A DNA stretch of 64,000 nt from Antedon mediterranea (Eukaryota > Echinodermata > Crinoidea > Comatulida > Antedonidae): contig NC_092673.1 of the NCBI RefSeq assembly GCF_964355755.1, positions 29,765,001 to 29,829,000 on the forward strand. Direction: 5' to 3'. A program made the position numbers and the translations under genes. Of the stretch, positions 1 to 9,147 are shown one piece after another (position 1 is the first letter of the stretch; every line of letters starts with the position of its first letter). The notes under the pieces are model-generated. The model was not told the origin of the DNA, made no database searches, and worked only from the letters and a program-made list of their open reading frames with translations.

Positions 1-113
1 GGAAGAAAGTGAAAAAGAGGAAGAAAGTGAAAAAGAGGAAGAAAGTGACAAAGAGGAAGAACATGAAACATATGGTGAGGAAGTAGAAGTGATCAATATC
101 CCTTGGCAATGGT
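1..113 (+). CDS. 3' end of a TRIM/LC8-family paralogue (partial, cut by window edge)
   Basis: The first 113 bases read open in one frame as an acidic stretch of Glu/Lys/Ser repeats (EEESEKEE units), then a short tail ending in PWQW and TAA. A similar acidic repeat follows the LC8-like domain in the intact copy ending at 11018, and the shared 3' UTR element of this cluster lies downstream at 487-535. I infer it is the last exon of another member of the family. The acidic block is made of near-identical 18-base units, so its length probably varies between copies. Nothing upstream is visible, so the rest of the gene is unknown. Confidence 0.5.
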
Positions 114-1360
114 AATCATGTCACAGAAGTACACAGTGCAGAGAGAGTAGGCCTACGTCAGTACTACAATATTCTTTGAACAGAGAGGAAAAGTGTACAA
201 GTAGGCCTATGAGAAAACTAAAAAAAAAACAGATTTGCAAGAAACATGCCAGAGAAGTGGAAAGGGTGAAACAAAAAGACAATTCATTTCATCATTGGCG
301 AAAAAATGTTTCTTAAAAGATTCGAAAAGTGCAAAATGGATCAATGACAAAGTTGTACACTATGAATTATGTAAAATACAAGAATTAGATTAAAACTTAG
401 CAAGAGAAAAAAATTGTAATGAATAACAAGATTTGAATCATGTTTCTTTGATGACCAAATAAAACTACAATAATAATGTCATGTAGTTTCAATATTATTG
501 AAAATAAACATTTTAAAAACATGTATTAATACTTGTTACAAGTTCTCTAGTAGGCCTATAGTGACAACTTACCGTAAAAAATTCACTGTAAATAAAAGAT
601 CCAAATATTAAATCTGAATATTAAATTTTAACATTTTTATAAATAAATAACACATTTTATTTTATATAGTGTTATTTTTTAGAGATTTCAACATTAGAAT
701 GAAAATAATCTTAATTTAAATAAAACGATAAATCAGAGTATTTGGCTATTCATTTACTATAGTTAAAATAAAAATAGACTAATTTTATTTAAGTATAACA
801 TATTTAATAATATCAAATACACAAATTAATTTTTAAGTTCTGTCCCAATCATAACATGGTATTATTATCCACCCATATATGTGGTAAAAAAGATGAATGA
901 AAGTAATTTGATGTGTTTATTAGTTTTTAAAAAGTTAGTTTTTATGTCACTTTAATTTATTACATAGCTGCTGAAAAAAAAGATTGCCTTGTTTTCGACT
1001 TGCTTGTGTATATAATTATATATATTTAGTTATTATAAAAAATAATATAAAATCTGCATTGTTTATTTAACTTTCCTAATTTCAGACATGAGTAATAAAC
1101 AATATAAAACAAATATATAAGAGGATGGAAATAATTATTATATCTTTAAAGATATTGAAAAAAACGCCCTTAATTGTGGCAGTGAGTTAAGTTGTATTGT
1201 TTATTATACAATAATATATGTATACAACAATTCTAAATGCATTTAATATTTAACAGATTGGAAATTCCAAAGTTTGCCTAACTGTCGCCATTATTATTGC
1301 TGAATGATCGTTTTTTAAAAAATAAATAGCATATCAAGTTTTACTTGAATTAAAGGTAAA
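114..1360. other. AT-rich spacer and 3' flank of unit A
   Basis: No coding region seen. 487-535 holds the shared 3' UTR element. The stretch at about 600-900 resembles 14,335-14,780 at the other end of the cluster, so the two flanks appear to be segmental duplicates. Confidence 0.5.
487..535 (+). promoter_or_regulatory. Shared 3' UTR stem-loop with poly(A) signal, unit A
   Basis: TTTCAAT and ATTGAAA form a short hairpin that runs into AATAAA at 503-508, then a conserved ATGTATTAATACTTG. The same element occurs at 2493-2537, 3010-3057, 11304-11337 and 13787-13838, about 280 bp after the stop codon of the intact second gene and at comparable places in other units. I read it as the 3' end of the family's transcripts. 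Confidence 0.5.
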
Positions 1361-1586
1361 ACAAATGTTTTTAAACAGCTATGCTGTGTTCTCACACATT
1401 TTGTAAATTATGTATTAAAAAGTTAAACTGGAGTTGAATGCCATGCCAACATTTATATTTAATATCACTTGCCCTACCTGTAGAATGGAAACCCACTAGA
1501 CAAATTCTGTCAGCATTTCATTTACAAATGTGATAGAATAGATAAATAAGAAGCAACAAGTAAAAGAACAAGGCCAACAGCCATTA

Positions 1587-2360
1587 AGTCGCGTGCTACA
1601 ATGCACAATGCATAGTGATACCGGACCGACAGACAGACCGACAGACAGACAGACAGACAGAGAGACCGACCGACCGACATAGTGAACTATACTGACCGAA
1701 ATTACTGAACATGTTTAAAAATGTTGAAATGTTTAAAAACATTTATTTTTTTTTAATTTACACGTGCGTAGCCTGTCACTTTCGACGTGCTCGTATAACG
1801 TAATTTCGAGTTGAAAAGTAAGTCAAGAAAACAGAAATCGGGCAAAAAGAGTGCGCAATAACATTTAACGCGCAGTGCGCGCGCAAAAATATGCGCACTC
1901 ATGGCAATTTTGTAAACGCTTAAAATTGCCTAAAATGTACTCTTATTTCATCGAAAATCAATTTTGAAAATGTTAAGCGCGCGTACGCATGCGTTACATG
2001 CGCTACGCACGTAATTGTATTGCCATATGATGATTTATGCCCTGAAATTTATGAGTACCAAATTTTATTTAATTGTGATTCATGGTTGTGAAGATATATG
2101 ATTACAAACGTGATTTCGTTAAATCGTGCGTAGACCGCGTAATGTTTTATTGCGCACCGTGAAAACATAACCACATTGATTCCTGGCCATAAGGAATATA
2201 CTGTGAAAAATTGACCTAGCTTAAACTGATATCAAGATAAGGTCAGAAAGCGATAAAACGCATAGTGATACCGGACCGACAGACAGACAGACAGACAGAC
2301 AGACCGACAGACAGACAGACCGACCGACATAGTGAACTATAGAGTCGCTTCCACGCGACT
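1587..2360. mobile_element. Non-autonomous element with 9-bp terminal inverted repeats and GACA-rich subterminal repeats
   Basis: The left end AGTCGCGTG (1587-1595) is the inverse of the right end CACGCGACT (2352-2360). A 6-bp hairpin AGTCGC/GCGACT sits at the right end (2343-2360) and is followed by AAAA. Two direct repeats start CATAGTGATACCGGACCGAC (1612 and 2261) and run into (GACA)n tracts ending CATAGTGAACTAT. It carries no long frame. Terminal hairpin plus short inverted ends resemble Helentron-like elements, but this is only a suggestion. It lies inside decayed unit B. Confidence 0.5.
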
Positions 2361-2492
2361 AAAAAGGGTCGATAACCGAGTTTGTCGCGAGCTTGGAGTA
2401 AAATTGAATTTCTTCTGTCTTAATTGCTCTAAATTAGTTTGTGGTGATGATTTAAGATTGTGTGTTAGTGAAAACCGAAGCAGAACCAATAG

Positions 2493-2537
2493 TTTCAATT
2501 GAAAATAAACATTTAAAAAAACATGTATTAATACTTA
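2493..2537 (+). promoter_or_regulatory. Shared 3' UTR element, misplaced copy in unit B
   Basis: A copy of the hairpin/AATAAA element directly joined to the end of the B-box remnant and followed by the C-terminal tail remnant. The order is scrambled compared with intact units, which indicates rearrangement. Confidence 0.45.
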
Positions 2538-2637
2538 CAGAAACATTGAGAGAAAAGACAAGAAAAGCTATCGAAGATTTTACAGAAAACAAAAAATGAA
2601 TAAAAGATTAGCAGGTCGTGATATGGATCAATTATAA

Positions 2638-3057
2638 TATGTGTGCTATACTGTGACGTGTAGGTTCAGATGTCACTGTAACTGCCATCCCTTTCATCAA
2701 TTTTTAAGTTTTATAAACACTAAGTCTCAGATTTTCATAATATGGCAGAAAAAATTAAAATAATCTGTTAAATTGTTGCATAAATCCCAAAAGAACATAA
2801 AAATGAAGAAATGCACAATATTGGATATAGCTAACAAAGACAATCATATTAGCACATTAGTAGTTAAGATAATATAATTCTGGTGATATAGCATCGTGCA
2901 AGAACCCTGTTTTATTGTGTTTAGTTCATATATCAGGGTAAAAATTACTTTTGGAATTACAAACAATCGTGAAACAAAAAACGTTGATTGCAACAATAAT
3001 TTCATTCAGTTTCAATATTATTGAAAATAAACATTTTAAAAATGTGTATTAATACTT
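2638..3057 (+). other. Former 3' UTR of unit B
   Basis: The sequence after the old stop codon is collinear with the 3' UTR of the intact gene ending at 11018. It has TGTGACGTGTAGGTTCAGAT after the stop, then a GATATAATTCTGGTGATATA segment, and ends in the hairpin/AATAAA element at 3010-3057. Confidence 0.5.
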
Positions 3058-3224
3058 GCTTTAGGTTCTTTAAGTAAAAAAAAACATTAATCAGATTTGT
3101 TTGATATGAAGAAACATCAGAGTGGTATTATTTTCTAAAAAGATGTACAAATAAGACAAATATGCTTGAGAAGTAAATTCATATGATGGTAACTGTAAAG
3201 GTTATAATAGGAAAAGCCTTCGTA

Positions 3225-3475
3225 AAATATGCACAGTACTTACAAAGAAGAACATGTCAACGAAATAGAATAACATTTTTAAAATATGCATAGTACTTAC
3301 AAAGAAGAATATGTCAACGAAATAGAATAACATTGTAAGATAACCCAGTACTTACAAAGAAGACCATGTCAACGAAATAGAATAACATTTGTAAGATATA
3401 CACAGTACTTACAAAGAAGAACATGTCAACTAAATAGAATAACATTTGTAAGATATGCACAGTAAAATACATTAC
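3225..3475. repeat. 57-bp minisatellite, short array (about 4 units)
   Basis: Units of CAGTACTTACAAAGAAG... with about 57-bp period. It stands in front of the first intact TRIM gene, in the same place as the long array 7361-8655 before the second gene, so it belongs to the duplicated unit. Confidence 0.8.
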
Positions 3476-3576
3476 AAAAAAGTAAAAAAAACATGTCTAG
3501 GCCACCTCTATAGAACTTTAATTTATGAGAGCCTCATCCGTCTGCATGCCATAGTTGTCAAATGTAAATTGTATTC

Positions 3577-3584
3577 TATAAATA
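3577..3584 (+). promoter_or_regulatory. TATA box candidate of the first TRIM/LC8-like gene
   Basis: TATAAATA in a conserved context (GTATTCTATAAATACGGTAT) that recurs at 8786-8793 before the second gene. It lies about 330 bp before the ATG. Confidence 0.45.
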
Positions 3585-3788
3585 CGGTATTTTTTAGAGG
3601 AAAACGTGTATGATTAGTAAATATGCTTGGATTCTTCAATTAAAAAATATCATGTATTGTTTAAGGCCTGTTTTTTTTTCTGGCTGTACGTCATCGGCTA
3701 CTGTAATCATAGTCTTAGTAAAGTAACTATGGGCCTCACCAGAAACAAACATTTACATCACGCCCTCTATAATAGTATTGTAAGAACA

Positions 3789-3799
3789 GGGGAATCCCC
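3789..3799. promoter_or_regulatory. kappaB-like palindrome upstream of the first TRIM/LC8-like gene
   Basis: GGGGAATCCCC, a perfect 11-base palindrome matching the NF-kappaB consensus GGGRNYYYCC, 115 bp before the ATG at 3914. An identical site at 9025-9035 lies 113 bp before the second gene. Binding is inferred. Confidence 0.5.
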
Positions 3800-3913
3800 T
3801 TTTAGATATTGGGGAAAGTCCATGTTGACACCCGACGCCATTTACAGTTCAGTAACTAAGCCTCTATCTAGTCTTAGCGTTAGCCGCTCACGGCCTATGT
3901 GTCTTTCAACAAA

Positions 3914-6005
3914 ATGGCTTATCACTTGCTAGATGAATTGAAAGAACAAACACTAACATGTCAATTATGTTTTGAGGTTCCCGGAGGAGGAGCACAAGGT
4001 GATACAAATGTTTTCAAACAGCTAAGTTGTTCTCACATATTTTGTAAATCATGTATTCAAAAGTGGACAGTAGCAGAAGGCTATTGTCGTGGAATTATCA
4101 CTTGCCCTAATTGCAGGAAGAAAATCAGGGGGAATGTAGACGCACTTCCGTCAGCATTTCAGGTTACAAATGTGATCGAATGGATAAATAAGAAACAACA
4201 AGATAAGTCGACAAATCGAGTTTGTCGTGAGCATGGAGTACAATTGAATTTCTTCTGTCTCGATTGCTCAGCATTTGTATGTGGTGATGGTTTGAGATTA
4301 TCACAAAGTCACGAGGAGCACACAACATTGTATGTTAAAACCGAAGCAGAACCAATACGCAAGGCGGCGCAAGATATGATGGAAGAAATTAAATTTCGAA
4401 TGGGCCACTGGAAGAAAGCTCATGAAGAAGTCAGGGGAATGATATCGAGTATTGATGATGATACATCAAAAGCGTTGGAATTATTAGAGAAATATACGGA
4501 AGAAATAAAAAAAAGTCTGATATCAGCTCAAGATCTTTTAAGAAAAACAATAATGAACACACAGAAGAAAAAGATTGAAGTACTGGAAAAAGAAAAATAT
4601 GCAATCATAAGGAAAATCCAGGAAATTGAGAAGAAGATATTAGAACACCAAGAATCAATGAAAAAAGCAGATGAATTTGAGGTATTCAATGAACACGTTG
4701 CAATCACTAAAATGCGTCAAGAATTCCTGAGAGATCAACTTCCAGACACGACACAGATGACCAAACAAACAGAAGATGATTCATTAAGGTTTGCACCAAA
4801 TTTCATCTCTCTCAGACGCCTGAAAAATGATATTGCTCATTTTGGTAAAGTGCATAATAAATCTGAAAGTAAGTATATATTATACATAAACTTCGATAAT
4901 TTAATTTATACATATTATAAAGTAGAGCTAATACATACAGTATCAGTAAATACAGAAGAGTATTAAATAACTATAGTAAATTTTTTTTACTCGAAGTTCA
5001 CTTTATGTTGTCCATATTTTTTTTATTGTTAAATGGTTATTTAACTTATCAATTTTAGGTCACCTTTTTTCTATCTGTATCTAATTCTTTTAATTAACTA
5101 ATTAGGCCTAATTGATTTAAAATATGTTCTTCTACCTATATCTTGACCTGTTGAGCTCCATTACAAGAAAGTATGTGCCTAAATTACTGTAGTATTATGT
5201 TTGAGCACAGCAAATTCAATAACTTTATTTAATATTGAATGATAATTAGATATAATTTATTTAATAATCAATGATTAATATCAATTAACCAGTTGAATTT
5301 GGATGTTCTACAAGATTGTTGGTCTATATGATCGTATATGATCTAGAAATATGGAAAGTGGATTCACAGAAAACTGTTGACTTTTATTTTTCAGAATCAT
5401 TAAAATTCATATCAACTTCATATTCTAAAGGATTATCTCGACAAGTGTTGAAAACCATGGAAGATGTGGTAAAGGAAGCCTACGAACTAGACTTATCAAA
5501 TATGGAAAAAGTTGAAGACAGAAGAACCAAACTGACATTTATTGTAAAGCATTTGGAAGATGTTCTTGAAGGAGAATGGAATTGCATTTTAGGTGATTTT
5601 GAAAGATCGCAATGGCCAGTGCAAGTTAACAAAACTGTGAATTTCTTGGTAAATGACACAGACAATGTCATTATTTATAAATTAGTAGGAGTGGAAGAGC
5701 AGAAAAAATATGAAAAAGAAGTAATTTTAAAAAAAGAAGAATATTCCAGAGTAGAAGTGTTGAACCCAGCTTTAAAAGAGGTATACAACAACGCGCCGAG
5801 CCAGTGGCAAAATGTTAAACAAAGCAACACGTCACAACGAAGTTATTCTAAACAACAGCTTTTGGATATGAATGCGAATCATTCTATTTCTGATGATACT
5901 TACCGCGTTTTAAATGGTTTTGGAATTTTGCGTCATTCTCGTCGAAAAGCAGGTAATAACAAGGCCATGTACATGGCTGCAGTCGCGTGCTCAAATTTGA
6001 GTTAG
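3914..6005 (+). CDS. TRIM-type RING/B-box/coiled-coil protein with LC8-like domain, copy 1
   Basis: Two exons, 3914-4868 and 5395-6005 (donor GTAAGT, acceptor TTTTTCAG), give 521 residues. RING finger: Cys16, 19, 39, His41, Cys44, 47, 64, 67. B-box: Cys104, His107, Cys115, 118, 123, His133, 136. Residues about 145-265 are a coiled coil rich in Glu, Lys and Leu. Exon 2 (about 335-412) aligns with dynein light chain LC8, with Trp380 opening the motif WNCILG where LC8 has WHCIVG. RING plus B-box implies a ubiquitin E3 ligase; the LC8-like part would be a dimerising or peptide-binding module (inference). From about residue 465 the tail leaves the paralogue and reads like the N-terminal part of a CR1/L2-type LINE protein (YSKQQLLDMN, GILRHSRRKAG), so a LINE insert supplied the stop. 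The ATG at 3914 is chosen because the paralogue shares it (AAAATGGCT). Confidence 0.75.
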
Positions 6006-7312
6006 TGTACCAACCAACATAGTGAGCTGTAAAAAACGTATATATCATGTACCTAGGCCTAAAAACATTAGAAACATTGTAAAATATAATAATCTTGCTC
6101 CTGGTAGGAAAAATAAAGAAAATCTTCGTGCTATTCTCTGCGTGAATCAAATTTTGAATATCAACGTTCACCTGTGAACGAATTAAGACCGTCATCTTCG
6201 CCGATCACGTCCTGCTTTACGATGTTAACATACTACTGGTTACTATAGACGTGGTTGACTATTGATGATCAGAGCCACTAACAACTATGGGGAATCAGGT
6301 ATACAGGTTACTTCATAAAAATCACTAAATGTATCCCTATCTTCATCTTCCTATACTTACGCGAGTTTTGAACATTGTGTTATTAGCGTACAGAATAAAG
6401 TTAAACTAGTTGGTATTTTTTTTATATATGTGATTTTATTCAATTAATTATACATTTTTTGGTATTATAATGGTAACCATAATAACGTGTATTTACAGTG
6501 ATTTTTACCCCAAAAAAATATAAATTATAATATATACAGTGATTATTTACAGTAATAATAATAAAAATTAATAGTTTTATAGACTTTATTCAAACAGAAG
6601 TTGAATAATAAAATACTGAATAAATACAAAGTTTCATTAGAGGTTTACAATCAATAGAAAAGATGAATACATATAATATTCTAAGTATCAAAACTAGCAG
6701 ATAGTGTTTAGGAAGATTACACGGTATATTGGCAGCGGCCTACAAAATGAACATGGTTATAAGCAAAATTTACGTATTGATTGATTGATTGAATCGGGCA
6801 TCACTATAAGCAAAGCTTTAAAATGTGATGTCCTATTTAACAATTAAAAATTGGGAAAAAAAAATAATTTTAAAAAATATATAAAAAAAAATTTACGCCC
6901 TCCACCATCTCGAGCAAATGGTCTCCGGACTAGTACATTTCTAGCAGAAGTATAATTTTTTTCGAAGAAATTGTTGTTATTCCTAATGATAATTAATTAA
7001 ATGATTAATGGTGATTTCAACCTACATGTGGACATTCCCGGAAAGTGGGAGACTGCCGAATTTATAAATATACCGACTCAAACAGGATTTCATCAATACA
7101 TAAATCAACCGACGCATAAAATGGGTCACATCCTGGACTTAGTTATATCTCGTACAGAAGATAATGACATTGAACGTGTACAGGTGTATCCTTTAGAATA
7201 CTCGGATCATCAAGTTGGATGTATAGTGCCGAGAGGTATACATTATACAACACTGTATAAAAAGGGTGCTCAATCTTATTTGGCAATAATTTTCCGGAGA
7301 GTAATGATGTAA
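5800..7312 (+). mobile_element. Broken LINE (CR1/L2-type) 5' part downstream of copy 1
   Basis: Two pieces read in the same direction. 5800-6130 gives a LINE-like N-terminal motif (YSKQQLLDMN...RSRRKAG pattern) followed by broken frames. 7001-7230 gives an endonuclease-like stretch with GDFNLHVD, INQPTHKMGHILDLVI and SDHQVGC, the pattern of the APE endonuclease of non-LTR retrotransposons. No reverse transcriptase is left. The first piece overlaps the coding end of the TRIM gene. 6260-7000 between the pieces is AT-rich with no gene seen. Confidence 0.55.
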
Positions 7313-7360
7313 ATATTCTCGTAGATTCCTTTGTCTCGATGACATACATAGTAGGGCCTA

Positions 7361-8655
7361 CTTACAAAGAAGAACATACCAACGAAATAGAATAACATTT
7401 GTAAGATATGCACAGTACTTACAAAGAACAACATGTCAACGAAATAGAATAACATTTGTAAAATATGCACAGTACTTACAAAGAACAACATGTCAACGAA
7501 ATAGAATAACATTTGTAAGATATGCACAGTACTTACAAAGAACAACATGTCAACGAAATAGAATAACATGTGTAAGATATGCACAGTACTTACAAAGAAG
7601 AACATGTCAACGAAATAGAATAACATTTGTAAGATATGCACAGTACTTACAAAGAAGACCATGTCAACGAAATAGAATAACATTTGTAAGATATGCACAG
7701 TACTTACAAAGAAGAACATGTCAACGAAATAGAATTAGATGTGTAAGATATGCACAGTACTTACAAAGAAGAACATGTCAACGAAATAGAATAACATTTG
7801 TAAGATATGCACAGTACTTACAAAGAAGACCATGCCAACGAAATAGAATTAGATGTGTAAGATATGCACAGTACTTACAAAGAAGAACATGTCAACGAAA
7901 TAGAATAACATTTGTAAGATATGCACAGTACTTACAAAGAAGACCATGCCAACGAAATAGAATTAGATGTGTAAGATATGCACAGTACTTACAAAGAAGA
8001 CCATGCCAACGAAATAGAATTAGATGTGTAAGATATGCACAGTACTTACAAAGAAGAACATGCCAACGAAATAGAATTAGATGTGTAAGATATGCACAGT
8101 ACTTACAAAGAAGACCATGTCAACGAAATAGAATTAGATGTGTAAGATATGCACAGTACTTACAAAGAAGACCATGTCAACGAAATAGAATAACATTTGT
8201 AAGATATGCACAGTACTTACAAAGAAGACCATGTCAACGAAATAGAATAACATTTGTAAGATATGCACAGTACTTACAAAGAAGACCATGTCAACGACGA
8301 AATAGAATAACATGTGTAAGATATGCACAGTACTTACAAAGAAGACCATGTCAACGAAATAGAATAACATTTGTAAGATATGCACAGTACTTACAAAGAA
8401 GACCATGCCAACGAAATAGAATAACATTTGTAAGATATGCACAGTACTTACAAAGAAGACCATGTCAACGAAATAGAATAACATTTGTAAGATATACACA
8501 GTACTTACAAAGAAGAACATGTCAACGAAATAGAATAACATTTGTAAGATATACACAGTACTTACAAAGAAGACCATGCCAACGAAATAGAATAACATTT
8601 GTAAGATATGCACAGTACTTACAAAGAAGACCATGCCAACGAAATAGAATAACAT
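7361..8655. repeat. 57-bp minisatellite, long array (about 23 units)
   Basis: Units such as AGTACTTACAAAGAAGACCA followed by TGTCAACGAAATAGAATAAC, period 57 bp, with a few variant types (ACATTTGT or TTAGATGTGT segments) alternating. As 57 is a multiple of three and one minus frame lacks stops, a long repetitive minus-strand frame arises that I do not regard as a gene. The array ends about 490 bp before the second TRIM gene. Confidence 0.9.
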
Positions 8656-8785
8656 GTGAATGCACAGAGATCACACAAAAAAATCCAGAATTAAAAAACA
8701 AACAAACCATGTCTACGCCGCCTCTAGGCCTATAGAAAACTTTAATTCATCTGCATGTCTTAGCTGTCAAATGTAAATTGTATTC

Positions 8786-8793
8786 TATAAATA
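8786..8793 (+). promoter_or_regulatory. TATA box candidate of the second TRIM/LC8-like gene
   Basis: TATAAATA in the same conserved context as 3577-3584, about 355 bp before the ATG at 9148. Confidence 0.45.
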
Positions 8794-9024
8794 CGGTATT
8801 GTTAAAAAAACGTGTATGATTAGTAAATATCTGCTTGGATTCTTCAATTTAAGTTGGTCTAACTGTGTTTTGTAAATAAATTTATTAAAAAAATCATGTA
8901 TTGCGTCCGTGTTTTCCTATCTGAAATGGCCTAGCTTTCATTGGCTGACTATGGTGTGATAATGGTGGTGCCAGAAACAAACATTTACATCACGCCCTCA
9001 ATAATAGTATAAATTATAAGAACA

Positions 9025-9035
9025 GGGGAATCCCC
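9025..9035. promoter_or_regulatory. kappaB-like palindrome upstream of the second TRIM/LC8-like gene
   Basis: GGGGAATCCCC, identical in sequence and nearly identical in distance (113 bp before the ATG) to the site of copy 1. Confidence 0.5.
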
Positions 9036-9147
9036 TTTCAGATATTTGGGAAAATCGATTTTGACATCCCACGCCATTTACAATTCAGTAACTAGACCTC
9101 TAGTCTTAGCGTTTAGCCGCTCACGGCCTATATGTTTTTTCGTTAAA

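Larger units (their letters stand above)
1368..2637 (+). pseudogene. Decayed TRIM/LC8-family copy (unit B)
   Basis: Three pieces of the family survive in order. About 1368-1580 matches the RING part of exon 1, with an extra base in the TGCTGT region that shifts the frame and stop codons after it. 2364-2490 matches the B-box, including the FFC.NC core, but breaks off into a copy of the 3' UTR element. 2540-2637 matches the basic C-terminal tail of the intact gene ending at 11018 and has the same stop context. A transposon-like insert (1587-2360) separates the RING and B-box parts. Coiled coil and LC8-like domain are missing. Frameshifts, stops, insertion and deletion make it non-functional. 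Confidence 0.75.

Noticed and set aside
3899-3913. Earlier start for TRIM copy 1
   Set aside because: The codon at 3899 is GTG; the ATG at 3914 is shared with copy 2.
7276-8655. Long repetitive minus-strand frames (19-residue hydrophobic repeats) across the 57-bp minisatellite
   Set aside because: The period is a multiple of three and one frame lacks stops, so openness is automatic; no start context, splice pattern or conserved domain.
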